A stretch of DNA of 64,000 nucleotides, taken from contig CAIIXF020000004.1 in assembly GCA_903813345.2 (NCBI GenBank), positions 18,029,513 to 18,093,512 of the forward strand, read 5' to 3'. The DNA comes from Owenia fusiformis. Taxonomy: Eukaryota > Annelida > Polychaeta > Sabellida > Oweniidae. Under the pieces are notes generated by a model. The model was not told the DNA's origin. It was given only the letters and a program-made list of their open reading frames with translations, and ran no database searches. A program made the translations under genes and the position numbers. Each line of letters opens with the position of its first letter. Within the stretch, counting starts at the first letter, position 1. Of this stretch, positions 40,041-49,759 are shown piece by piece.

Positions 40041-40837
40041 CTATCACACCAAACTAGTTCTCACTACGTTCTCGAAAACGGGCTTCAACTGTGTACGAAC
40101 GGACTGGACCTACTAAGAACCGTTTGGGATCTATTTACAAACTTCATCGAACGTACTCGAACGGGTAGGTCCTCTAGAACTTAGACAATGCTCAAAATGT
40201 TCTCGTGGTCGTCGTGTTCTACAATTAGAACGAGTGACAACGTACTAACGACGAGCTGGACGTACTACGAACGGAACCGTCGTACTTCAATCCTACTAGG
40301 GACGTTTTAACAACGAGTTGAACTGTCTGAGGACGTGTTGAGAACGAGGTAGAACTAATTGCAAACGGGTTTAAACTGATCAAGAACGTATTTAACACTG
40401 CTTATGAACGAGTTAGCAAAAATATAGCTATCACCCAAACAAGTTGCCACTGCGTTCTTCAAAACTGGTTTGAAACTGTGTGCGAACGGAATGAACGTAG
40501 CTGCAACTTTCTAAGGTCTATTTACGAACTTTATGAACGTTCTCAGACGGGAATGTGATTTTAGAATTTTGAATCGATTCAAAATTTGATTGCGACCATA
40601 CCGTTCTGTAATCAGGTCATGTTGACCTGCTAGACTAAGGGACGCGTTCTACGACGTTGCACACCGACGTGGTTCGACCTGAACGAACTGCGAACGAGAT
40701 GGACGTATTGAAGACTGTTTAAGAACGAAGAAGCTAATTATTTCAGACATATTTCCCGACCACAGCCAGATTGAGCCCGTTTTACGACGTTTTCGTAGGA
40801 CTGGCAAGAACGGGCAAGAACTAGTTTGGTGTGATAG
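40041..40837. mobile_element. 797-bp TIR-bounded element rich in GAACG motifs
   Basis: Inverted ends CTATCACACCAAACTAGTTC and GAACTAGTTTGGTGTGATAG bound the segment. Inside, the same-strand words GAACG, ACGAAC and ACGTACT recur at least 15 times at irregular spacing of about 10-40 bp, unlike the AT-rich flanks. No coding frame is convincing. The flanking bases do not give a clear target duplication. Copy 2 of the duplicated unit has no counterpart. Confidence 0.65.
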
Positions 40838-40964
40838 GGGGGTAAGGATTGATTCTTCCCCCGTGCATTTTGTCAAATATAGCGTTGTTATATACCATTG
40901 TGATCGGGATAATGCCTCCAATGCTAATATATCCATGTAATATGAATTAACGGTGCTAAAGATG

Positions 40965-41320
40965 CAATTTACTCCACACGCTCAGGATTTTCTTCAATAT
41001 TCAAATGTCATATTGTCTGCGATTGTAACGTTGCCCTTGACTGCATAGTAAGGTTGGCCTATGCACCAAAAGTTTCGTGTGAGAAATTACGCCTGTAATA
41101 TCCAAAATTTTGCAACCACGCGTGTAATTTCGTACGGGAAAGGACTTGATGATCAGTTTTCCTGGAATCAAGAAAACATGCAAAATGGTCTCTACATTGA
41201 TCAGGGTGATTCTAAGGATACAATTAAATCCCAACGCTCCAGATTTTCTTTTAAATTCAAAATACCCAATTGTCTGTAATTGTAACGTTGATCTTGAACT
41301 TGAATGTACATAGTACATAG
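40965..41320. repeat. Diverged local duplication
   Basis: The block at about 40979-41050 (CGCTCAGGATTTTCTTC ... GATTGTAACGTTG ... TTGACTGCATAGTA) resembles about 41237-41320 (CGCTCCAGATTTTCTTT ... AATTGTAACGTTG ... TTGAA). The two copies lie about 260 bp apart in direct orientation with many differences. Confidence 0.5.
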
Positions 41321-41523
41321 ATAGTCATGTTTTAAAGCGTGTGATTGTGCCATATCAAAATATGAAAACATTAAATTATGCTTTTATAATAAACTTGGTA
41401 CATTCATAAAAACGTTTGTCTTTGTGTCTGTATTTGGTCGTTTTGATGTCCATTTCTTGATAATGGGGAATGTTCCAATCAAGTGTTAACCATAGGCAGA
41501 TAGGTTATGGAGTTTCATTTAGT

Positions 41524-41529
41524 AATGTG
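41524..41529. repeat. Left target-site duplication AATGTG
   Basis: AATGTG abuts the left TIR and is repeated exactly at 47273-47278 after the right TIR. A single AATGTG occurs at the homologous unoccupied site (58318-58323). A 6-bp duplication is characteristic of Polinton/Maverick integration. Confidence 0.9.
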
Positions 41530-41860
41530 AGTAGTATTATCCGTTGCCATCCAGCAGTGGGAGCAATAGGGAGTATGATATAATAGGGAGTATGATATAA
41601 TAGGGAGCAGGGGAGTATGTGGATTCAACCTTGCAGATATAACAGGGATCAGATATGATATAACAGTGATATAACAGTGGATTCAACCTTGCATAACATG
41701 TCCAAGAATAGCACAAGAGGCTAAATCTCCCTCAATAAGATCAGACCGGGGAAGTAACTTTTTATACCGATCCGGATGAGTAATGTTTTAATCTAGCAGT
41801 GGATTCAAATTAAATTACGATCTTGGATTCAGATAAAGCTAGAGGTTAAATGTCTCCCTT
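41530..41860 (+). repeat. Left TIR and subterminal region
   Basis: The first 58 bp match the reverse complement of the right end almost base for base. Two further matching blocks (GTAACTTTTTATACCGAT, GAGTAATGTTTTAATCTAGC, and CAAATTAAATTACGA) lie at about 41753-41820. A 17-bp unit (GGGAGTATGATATAATA) occurs twice plus a partial. Words such as GGATTCAGATAAGATAA recur further in. Confidence 0.85.
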
Positions 41861-41969
41861 CTAAATGGTTTTAGCCTCCCGAACCAACCCGTGCAAGATC
41901 TAGATTCGGATAAGATAAAGATAAGATAATATGGGTAAGACAACATCCGTAAGAGGCTAAATGAATGTA

Positions 41970-42315
41970 AGGGCTGCCCAAGAGGGGGCAGTGAGGACGC
42001 TTTTGTCACATTTAAAATTTACTTGCCATATTTTCTCAGATTCATTTCTTTTTAGTGAGTCAAAGCATTTAATGCAACAAACATCCGTTATGTTCCATCG
42101 TTTGATTACTGGTTGGAATTAGTCGTCTTGCATCCAATTACATTCGGAACGAATTATCTATTTTGTCACTTTCAAAACACTTGTCAGTCGGATAAATATA
42201 CAAAATTGTCACTTGCAAGGATTTATTTGTCACATTTGTTCGTTTTTGAAATACCTTAAAGTCACATTTTAGAGGTCCGGTCGCCTTGTCACATAACCCT
42301 TAAGGAGCCCCAATA
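41970..42315. other. TGTCAC-rich segment within the left arm
   Basis: The words TTGTCAC, AAGTCAC and TATGTCAC occur seven or eight times on the + strand between 42003 and 42321. The segment has no counterpart in the right TIR and separates matching TIR blocks, so it looks like a separate insertion. Its edges, GGGCTGCCCAAG and CTTAAGGAGCCCC, are weakly inverted. Its repeated GTCAC recalls the GTCACGCA words in the element at 31119-31523, but I cannot show homology. Confidence 0.35.
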
Positions 42316-42339
42316 TGTCACCTACTCCTTTCTGAATGG

Positions 42340-43975
42340 ATAGCCTCCCCGGGATTCAGATAAGATAAACACCGCCCGTGTTATTGATAACAATGTACAC
42401 AAACTTACATAATCTAGCGCTATAAGAGGAAGGGGTATGGGTCAAGATTTTCAAGAAAAAAGAACACTTCAAATATTTGGTAAGTACACAACAAAGTCTT
42501 TATTGTATTGTGTATATTTATTACCTGTATTTTTATATTATAATATTATAATTCACGCTGAAGGACAGTAGTAGACACTTATTATAGTGTTCCATCAGAA
42601 CAGGTTCATGGTGTATCGTTTCGCACTTTGTTGAGATGCAACTGTTAATTTATCCTGTCAGTCTAGTTTCTGATCCAATTAGCTCGTACCTGGAAAACGA
42701 ATTAGATGGTTATTTGGAGTAAAAAAGGTGTCGTGGTGCATTTCGGAAAACATGCTACAATGCAAAACCACTTTTTGAAATGCGTCTTCAAATACCAGCC
42801 TGAAAATATTTTTCCCTTAAATAAGGAGACTGAAAATCAAATGTCGTACGTGCGTTTAACATTGGAAATCACATTGACTCTCAAAAACATCGGAAATTAG
42901 AGGACCAAAAATTGTTAACATCTCAATTAGGGTTCACGAAATGTATTCCAGACCTGGATTAAGAGATTGAAAATGACAGTGAGGGGTTCTAGGAGTCTGC
43001 CGTGTAAGTCTCCAAAAACATGTACCACCTTAACTTAGTTGTTTAAAGGAGCTACGCTCTTTCTGTAGGTTGTCCTACAAGCTTACAGCTCTACCATGAA
43101 TGTATTTAATGGTTTATTTTACATTGAATAAAATCAAAACTCACCATAAAAGTGTTGTCAGCTCATATCCATCCTTCTGCTTAGAATTCATTAAATCCAG
43201 TAGCACGATTTCTTAAAGATATGTTTTACCACGTGTTTCAGTCCTCATGTTAAAATCACAAGAAGCCAAGCATATTTCTTATGACAAACGATCTATTTTA
43301 AAGAGTTTATCCATTGGAATACAAAGAGGTAACTATTACCCAGTTTAATGAGCTTCCATATGGTCAACTTTTATGGCTTTACTATTTCCCCTGTTATTTG
43401 TCTTCCGCTGCTGTATCATGATTGCATCGAGAAGTGAAATGTGCGACACGTTGAAACCTGATAATATGTAGGAGTTGATGATACTGACCAAAGGTGGTTA
43501 TAGGTAGAGACACATGTGATACTTATCAACCAATTACACTTTACATTAAATTGACTCGCCACTGATATAGCAGTTGGCACTTATGTGATAGCAGATAACC
43601 ATATGTTTATTTCACATCATATAACCATTGGATAGAAATTATTTAAAGTAGCAACAAAAGTTATGTTTCAAAAGCATGCCAGTGTTTTCCCTGAACTTTA
43701 AATTGAAACGATGGAGGTCATTGAAGGTTTGAGTCTCAATCAACATTAAAGTTGAAAGTAACCTTTTTAGAGTCACTGCCAAATAACGAGCTTCATAATC
43801 AAGTAAGAGTTATAGTAGCATTGTAAGTCTCATCTCATCTTTGTGATCCCTTTAATTTTAATTCTAATAAGGATTGTTGTCTTATTTACAGGCAGGATAC
43901 AGGATGACACAAAAGCGTTAAAGGGGAGGGGGGACTTGGAATACATGTCTTTATTTTTTGTAAATCTTGTTCACT
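42340..43975. other. Element interior without a supported gene
   Basis: No frame above about 80 codons and no recognised motif on either strand. A 64-codon + frame at 42706-42900 has no recognisable features. This space is too small for a Polinton DNA polymerase or integrase and shows no relic of one that I can recognise. Confidence 0.5.
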
Positions 43976-43977
43976 GC

Positions 43978-44286
43978 TGTTCACGAGTATTGTTCACAAA
44001 TGTTGACATGCATTCATTAGCATTGTTCACAAATGTTTACAGATGTTCACTTGTGTTCTCTAGTGTGGTCACAAATGTTCACTAGTGTGGTTTGCCAATG
44101 TTCCCAAATGTTCAAAAGCATTGTTTACACATGTTCACTAGCATTATTCTCAGATGTTCACTAGTGTGGTCACAAATGTTCACTAGTGTGGTTTGCCAAT
44201 GTTCCCAAATGTTCAATAGCATTGTTTACATATGTTCACTAGCATTATTCTCAGATGTTCACTAGTGTGGTCACAAATGTTCACGA
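43978..44286 (+). repeat. TGTTCAC-motif tandem repeat upstream of the ATPase gene
   Basis: A 20-25 bp motif (ACAAATGTTCACTAG-like) is repeated more than ten times. Within it a 101-bp higher-order unit occurs at least twice: TGGTCACAAATG starts at 44066, 44167 and 44268. It ends about 75 bp before the ATPase start codon, so it may act as promoter-proximal sequence, but this is inference. Confidence 0.8.
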
Positions 44287-44360
44287 GCTGATGTATAGAC
44301 TATTTAATAGTGATACTTTGAACATATTATCATTTAACTGATAGCATTAGATGAGGCAAC

Positions 44361-46034
44361 ATGCCTCGATCTTCATATTCCTGCGAGTGTGGAAAAACAT
44401 TTAGTCACGCAACCAGCATGTATCGTCATAAAAGAAATGACCATGCATTTCAAAAACACATCATGGTGCCTACTAGTATACCGTATGGTGATGGATTTTA
44501 TTCATCAACAAACCCAGCAGCGGATGCCTACAATGGTGAAAGGGAAAAGGTGCTCCACCATCCTTTCACGATGATGGTCGTAGGTCCAACCGGTTCGGGC
44601 AAGTCAACGTTTGTCAAAGAACTCATCGAAAATGCCAGCAAAAGGATAAGCTCTCCGCCACAACGGATCATTTGGTGTTTTGGTCAGTGGCAGCCCATGT
44701 ACGTCGAAATAAAGACACACTTTCCAAATATAGAATTCATGATGGGAATTCCAGAGTCATTGAGTGACCAGAGTTTTCTAGATGTCAATGTAAGAAATCT
44801 ACTCATTTTCGATGATCTGATGGCTGATATGACAAGAGATAAACGGATTTCTGAGCTATATACTAAAGGATCTCACCACAGAAATTTGAGTGTCATCTGT
44901 CTCATGCAGAATCTGTTTCATCATGGCCGTGAAAGCAGAACTATGAGTCTAAACTGTCACTACATGGTGTTGTATAAAAATCCTAGAGATCGCCAACAGG
45001 TGGCTGTATTAGCAAACCAGATGTATCCTGGAAAGTCAAGGAAATTATTGGATGCTTATGAAAAGGCAACCCAAGAACCATTCGGACATCTATTGATTGA
45101 TTTGAAGCAAGAAACTCCCGAACATTTGAGATTGTACGATGTTGTAGCTGATAAGAAGCAACCTTTAGGGGTACCTTCTGTGCAATATTCTTACAGCAAA
45201 GAGGACCAATCACAACTGTTTAACACAATACAAATGCCATGTAGCAATGTAGAGCTGATAAGTAGAGCTGTAAAGCTAAATCAAGAACCATTTAAGGATA
45301 TCAACCAAGAGAAAAACAGTACTACACCCGTCGTTGTAGAATCAAACATGAATCCAAGTATGCAATGCACGGTGAATCCAAACATGAAAGCCACAATGAA
45401 TCCATGTATGGGATATACAATGAACAGAGATCCAATACCTGCCCAGACGAATTCTACCCCTCATTGTCCTGATTGTGGTGTAGTGATGATGTCACCATTT
45501 GACGTAAGGGAACACAATAGACATTGTCCCGAGTTGAGGGAGACTGATGAAAATGATAGCACAAGAGGTGATTTCCATACTGAAGACTTGAGCGAGAATG
45601 CAACTTTCAATCGTATTAAGAAAAAAGTCATCAATGAACTCCAAGATGATTTGAATGAACTGGTGGAGAAGTATAGAGACAGAGGAATGTCAACTAAAAT
45701 GGCTGTAGAGAAAGCTAGACGGAAATCTGTGTTTAGTGTCAGACAACGATTCTTGAATCACTATGGAGAACTTATAACAAATATACTGGGACTACATTAC
45801 AGTGAAATTCATCGTGGTATCATGAAAGAAGTAGAGGTACTATTGGAAAAAGGCATGTCTCCATCCAGAGCAGTCAAAAAAACACTAAACAAATATTCAT
45901 ATTTGGCGGGAGAATTGTTCACAGATGATGCATCAACAAGTGAAGAGTCCAGCGATGAACAACAATCAGATGATGAAAAACACACTGCTAGTGAAAATGA
46001 TTCTGATCATGAGGATGATGAAGACAGTCTATGA
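44361..46034 (+). CDS. Polinton-type genome-packaging ATPase with N-terminal zinc finger
   Basis: Intronless, 557 residues. Residues 7-29 form a C2H2-like finger with an unusual C-x-C pair (CEC ... HKRNDH). Residues 72-83 hold Walker A (VVGPTGSGKST) and 147-153 Walker B (LLIFDDL). MQNLFHHG (182-189) and NPRDRQQ (207-213) follow in the order expected of the HerA/FtsK/A32-like packaging ATPases of Polintons and related DNA viruses. A second Cys/His cluster lies at 369-389 (CPDC ... HNRHC). Residues 415-515 contain two similar basic helical blocks, each with GMS followed by A-V-x-K. The C-terminus (about 522-557) is strongly acidic. Start: the first ATG of the frame. AATAAA occurs at 46080-46085. 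The known role is ATP-driven DNA loading into a capsid; here it may be domesticated or used in trans. No break is seen. Confidence 0.8.
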   Translation: MPRSSYSCECGKTFSHATSMYRHKRNDHAFQKHIMVPTSIPYGDGFYSSTNPAADAYNGEREKVLHHPFTMMVVGPTGSGKSTFVKELIENASKRISSPPQRIIWCFGQWQPMYVEIKTHFPNIEFMMGIPESLSDQSFLDVNVRNLLIFDDLMADMTRDKRISELYTKGSHHRNLSVICLMQNLFHHGRESRTMSLNCHYMVLYKNPRDRQQVAVLANQMYPGKSRKLLDAYEKATQEPFGHLLIDLKQETPEHLRLYDVVADKKQPLGVPSVQYSYSKEDQSQLFNTIQMPCSNVELISRAVKLNQEPFKDINQEKNSTTPVVVESNMNPSMQCTVNPNMKATMNPCMGYTMNRDPIPAQTNSTPHCPDCGVVMMSPFDVREHNRHCPELRETDENDSTRGDFHTEDLSENATFNRIKKKVINELQDDLNELVEKYRDRGMSTKMAVEKARRKSVFSVRQRFLNHYGELITNILGLHYSEIHRGIMKEVEVLLEKGMSPSRAVKKTLNKYSYLAGELFTDDASTSEESSDEQQSDDEKHTASENDSDHEDDEDSL

Positions 46035-46079
46035 TATTCCAGCTGAATTGTAAAGAAACATGATGTACATGTACTTGTA

Positions 46080-46089
46080 AATAAATAAA
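46080..46089 (+). promoter_or_regulatory. Poly(A) signal for the ATPase gene
   Basis: Overlapping AATAAA hexamers about 46-55 bp after the stop codon. Confidence 0.6.
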
Positions 46090-46252
46090 TACAGTAACAT
46101 AGATTTGTTCAAATTAATCTACTCTCTCAGAAATGAAGAGTGTATCATTTATGCCACAATGCTATGTTTCCAATTCTATGCTACGATATTACTCACTATA
46201 CTATATTGCTATCCTTAATGATATAACAAACCCAGAAAATATCTTTAATTGT

Positions 46253-46258
46253 TTTATT
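46253..46258 (-). promoter_or_regulatory. Poly(A) signal for the small basic-protein gene
   Basis: TTTATT on the + strand is AATAAA on the minus strand, about 47 bp past the stop codon of the minus-strand gene. With the + strand signal at 46080 it shows compact convergent ends. Confidence 0.55.
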
Positions 46259-46304
46259 GTCATGTTCAAATTACATAGAAAATGTCAATTGTATCAGTAC
46301 ATAA

Positions 46305-46670
46305 TTATTTCCTGCCCCTCGACGGATACGCTGGGATACCTGGTGGTTTATACAAGTTCATTCTGGGCTTTCCGATGCCTTTCTTCTTGAACACAGCTTG
46401 TTGTCCAGTTTTCGTTCTCGATTGCCTAAGTTTGGACACCTTGTTCTGATTAGGATCATTTTCTTCCACCTTCTTTTGATGCTCGATTTGGGCTTTAGCT
46501 CTATCAACGATGGCTTGCACTGGGGATATCACCTGGATGGATTCTCTAATGGCGCTGATGGGTGTACGCTTTTTTCCAAACCCTACTTGCGTCAACAGTC
46601 TATTCTCTCTGACTTCTTTGATTAACATGTGCCAATTTTCTGCATTGTCTACATAGGGTACAAGCTTCAT
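46305..46670 (-). CDS. Small basic protein of the Polinton-like element, unrecognised
   Basis: 121 residues from the ATG at 46670 on the minus strand. It starts MKLVPYVD. Residues about 9-45 are mixed helical (NWHMLIKEVRENRLL, then VGFGKKR) and about 60-75 charged (AKAQIEHQKKVEEND). The C-terminal third is strongly basic (KLRQSRTKTG, KKKGIGKPR, PAYPSRGRK). A TATATAAG box (46733-46740) lies about 65 bp upstream and AATAAA lies downstream. The gene is convergent with the ATPase, the only other gene in the element, so a partner role in DNA binding or packaging is plausible but is inference. I do not recognise a family; the basic tail recalls DNA-condensing core proteins only in composition. Confidence 0.6.
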   Translation of the reverse strand: MKLVPYVDNAENWHMLIKEVRENRLLTQVGFGKKRTPISAIRESIQVISPVQAIVDRAKAQIEHQKKVEENDPNQNKVSKLRQSRTKTGQQAVFKKKGIGKPRMNLYKPPGIPAYPSRGRK

Positions 46671-46732
46671 GGTTTTGTAATGCTATTAGTATCACGAACG
46701 AGTAGGAAATGCCAGGAAAAACTACGAGCAAC

Positions 46733-46740
46733 CTTATATA
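46733..46740 (-). promoter_or_regulatory. TATA-like box for the small basic-protein gene
   Basis: CTTATATA on the + strand reads TATATAAG on the minus strand, about 65 bp upstream of the start codon at 46670. Confidence 0.45.
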
Positions 46741-46782
46741 TGAACTTTTAATTCGAGTATGTCGAGATACATAGATTTAGCC

Positions 46783-47272
46783 TCTTAGCCTTAACTTAAT
46801 CCAATGTCGTAATTTAATTTGTATCCACTGCTAGATTAAAACATTACTCATCGGTATAAAAAGTTACTTATCTGAATCCCCGGGTCTCATCTTATCTGAT
46901 TCCACTGCTAGATTAAAAAAGTTCCTTGTTATCTTATCTGATTCCACGTTATCTTATCTAAAAAAGTTACTTGTTATCTTATCTGATTCCATGTTATCTA
47001 ATTCCCTTATCGATCTAGATCTTGCACCTATTATATCATACTCCCTATTATATCATACTCCCTATTATATCATACTCCCTATTATATCATACTCATTATT
47101 TACTCACTGGAGATTGATAGGTCCCTGGTTCAAATCCGGGTGTCTCCTAAATTTTATCCACATACTCCCTATTATATCACCTATTATTATCATACTCCCT
47201 ATTATATCATACTCCCTATTATATCATACTCCCTATTGCTCCCACTGCTGGATGGCAACGGATAATACTACT
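46783..47272 (-). repeat. Right TIR and subterminal 17-bp repeat
   Basis: The reverse complement matches the left end, including the terminal 58 bp and the block around TTTTTATACCGATGAGTAAT. The 17-bp unit (CTCCCTATTATATCATA) is amplified here in two runs, about 47032-47093 and about 47163-47240, separated by the truncated tRNA-Cys. Several GATAAGATAA-type words (TTATCTTATC on this strand) precede it. Confidence 0.85.
47109..47148 (+). pseudogene. 40-nt truncated tRNA-Cys inside the right TIR
   Basis: GGAGAT joined to TGATAGGTCCCTGG and the rest of the T arm and 3' acceptor. Apart from the junction it equals the tRNA-Cys gene at 27819-27890 with the D arm and anticodon arm removed. The acceptor ends can still pair, and the B box (GGTTCAAATCC) is intact, but the A box is lost. 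It interrupts the 17-bp repeat run and has no counterpart in the left TIR, so it was captured after the TIRs formed. Confidence 0.85.
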
Positions 47273-47278
47273 AATGTG
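47273..47278. repeat. Right target-site duplication AATGTG
   Basis: Exact copy of 41524-41529, directly after the terminal ACTACT of the right TIR. Confidence 0.9.
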
Positions 47279-47468
47279 CCTGTATTTTGGGATCCATAGC
47301 CTGCACTAGCTACCTATTGCATGGAGTACGTAACCGCTCAATCATTAGATATAATCGGAGTCAGATAAATGTAAGAAAAGTCCAAAGAAAGATGTTTTTT
47401 CAATCTTATTTAACAGTAATTTAATGATTTATGTATGTGACTGCCTCGTGCACATGTTTTTTTAAGTA

Positions 47469-49062
47469 GTAACGCAACTATTTCCCAAAAATGTTATTTT
47501 CATTCCATCGCATCGCAAGTCTGACGCAAAGTTATCGATTTTCTGATCGCAACTAAACAAAAAGTTGCGACGACGTTTACCCTGTCGCAAATCAAATCGC
47601 AAATCTAGTTCATCTTTGAGCGTTATTTTATCTATGTTAATGGATATTTTGTGGTGTTTTATATCGGTCATTTCACTACCTGTTAAGTATTAATCAATAG
47701 TATCGAAGAAATTGTTCAATTTTATTTATTTAATATGATTAAAATATACATTTAATTGAGCCTGTAAATCCTTAAAAATCACGTTTGTTTCTAAATATTG
47801 CGAACGCATCACATACTGTATACGTCTTAGATTGGTGCCTGCAATATTTCGTGCTCTTTGGAGCATAGAATTTTCGCCAATTAAATATTTATCTAGCTAA
47901 TAAAGCTTGTTTGGTGAATTAATCTTGCCACTAATGTTCTGAGTATTCCTAGTGTATATGTACCTCACCTACATCGTCTGCAAAAGTACAAGAACAAGAA
48001 CACCAAGATGTTTCATTTCATTCTGGATCACCACAATCGTATTGGCCGAAGAGTATTTCGAGATAGGTTTAACCATGTTCCTAGATATAGATTAAATATT
48101 AAAGACATTTTATTCGATCGAGTTTGAATATGAATAGAAACATAACGTTGTTAATTCTACATAATAGTTAGAAACAGTCGGAAACAGTTAGATTTTCAAT
48201 TTGAAATGAGAGTTCGTCTCAAAATTGTAGATTTTCACATTTTCATCCCGACCCTGATTCAAACATGATTTGCTTTGATCACAATGCAAAAGACTTGTTT
48301 CATATTTTGTTCCAAAGGAAAATAAATGCAATACACTGGAGACATATTTAAACATATATCGATATGGAACCCACAACTTGCAATTTTCTTGCATGTGTAT
48401 AAAATGTAAAATATACACCACCAATAGAAAACTCATTAGCTGTTATCGTTTCATTGTCTGTTGAAAAATTATGTTGACGGATTTTAGATAGAAGCATTGT
48501 AGAACACATACAACAACGGCCAAAAGTTCATTTTATTCCAGTTAGTTTCAGTAACATGACAACTTCCCGTTTTAAAAGTTATTTATTTTCAGTGATGTGT
48601 GACTTACATATTCATCCTCATTTCCACACCAAGTGAACTTATTTTTTCAGCTACCCTTACCCAGCAACTATCCTGTGACTGTATTGTTATTTGACAGCTA
48701 AGTGGTGCCAAAAGAATATTTGCATCCTTCTCAATGAGAGATACTAATAATTCTTGTTCATCATTTGTCCAATTCCTTGCCCTCGACATGTTTCTTCGAC
48801 TACCGTCTGTTCAATGTAAATCGATTTGCATTTTGGCGCACTTATGTCTTGCACAAGTGTAATGCATGCGCAACCAATCAAATCATATAAATTATTGGAT
48901 TTCTATCAATTTCAATCAATCAATGTCAAAAACTAGCGCCAGTGTCCTTTTAAATTTCGCGCCAAAATACACTCTAGACTTGCGATCGCAACTTACGTTT
49001 TAATTGTTTTGCGATTGCTTTGCGTCTGCGATTGCGCTAATATCACGCATCGCATGCGTTAC
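47469..49062. mobile_element. Candidate DNA transposon with GTAACGCA ends
   Basis: GTAACGCA at 47469-47476 is mirrored by TGCGTTAC at 49055-49062. Both ends are followed inward by GCGATCGCAA, CATCGCATCGCA and GACGCAAAG-type words that partly mirror each other. The interior holds a Myb/SANT-like minus-strand frame (48604-48789), which suits PIF/Harbinger-type elements. No transposase with a DDE core is seen, so it would be non-autonomous. No target duplication was found. Similar GCGATCGCAA words at 49568-49610 lie outside, so the true end may differ. Confidence 0.4.
48604..48789 (-). pseudogene. Myb/SANT-like DNA-binding domain fragment
   Basis: A 61-residue minus-strand frame starts MSRARNWTNDEQELLVSLIE and continues to SCWVRVAEKISSLGVE before a stop. 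The pattern W-T-x2-E-x2-L-L-x2-I-E ... W-x2-V-A-x-K-I is the spacing of MADF/Myb-SANT-like domains found in PIF/Harbinger second proteins and in host proteins derived from them. The usual domain is longer and continues into a third helix, so this is truncated or a first exon. No partner exon was found. Confidence 0.5.
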
Positions 49063-49759
49063 GAATAGTATAGTTTCCATATAGCTTTTGAAATCTCGCT
49101 AAATCTCGTTTTTCGTGAGATTTTAAGAGACTTGCATATTAGACCTCTAATGACTTACATTACCTTCTTTTAAATGGTATATTTGAATTCAGTGGAATGT
49201 TTTCTCCTAGAATAGCTTTGATTTACACAGTTATGTAATTTGAATAATTTTCTATGACAATTTAAAAAAAGTTGGGCCAAATGTCCATAGATGCAATGCT
49301 AAAATTCTTTAAAACCGTGGATTATTTGTATGTCAATCAACATTAGCATGTTTAATCACAACATGTTCATAAACAGGGTCATCATGTGGTATATCATTCA
49401 ATTTTTATACAGATTCAACAAACACACTTTGATAAATCATGAAATTAAGCCACTTTTCCAAGATTTTAGCATGTAAGTGAATGGAGCTCTACCCAGAGTT
49501 AAAAGCTGAATAAAAGATGGCAGCACGAGATTTCATTGATTTTTCTGCTATTTAGAAACTATCCTATTGCGATCGCAATCGCATCGCAGACGCAACGCAA
49601 CTATTTGCGACCAGATGATAATGAGGCCTCTGAATGACAATTGCTTCCTAACATCGCAGATTCAATCAAAAACTTCGTTTAAGCATTGTTTTCTCTCTCA
49701 TCCTTCAAAGATCCGTCTCCTTTTATCTGAAATACTACATCGCCATACGGTGTTGTGAC

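Larger units (their letters stand above)
41530..47272. mobile_element. Minimal Polinton/Maverick-like element, 5743 bp
   Basis: Begins AGTAGTATTATCCGTTGCCA and ends with its reverse complement. The TIRs continue with interruptions for some 300 bp on the left and about 490 bp on the right, and the element is flanked by AATGTG on both sides. Inside are a packaging-type ATPase gene with a zinc finger (44361-46034, +) and a small basic-protein gene (46305-46670, -), convergent with poly(A) signals between. Polintons are normally 15-20 kb and encode protein-primed DNA polymerase, integrase, protease and capsid proteins. None of these is visible here, so movement would need enzymes supplied in trans. 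Integration postdates the transporter duplication, or was never present in copy 2. Confidence 0.8.
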
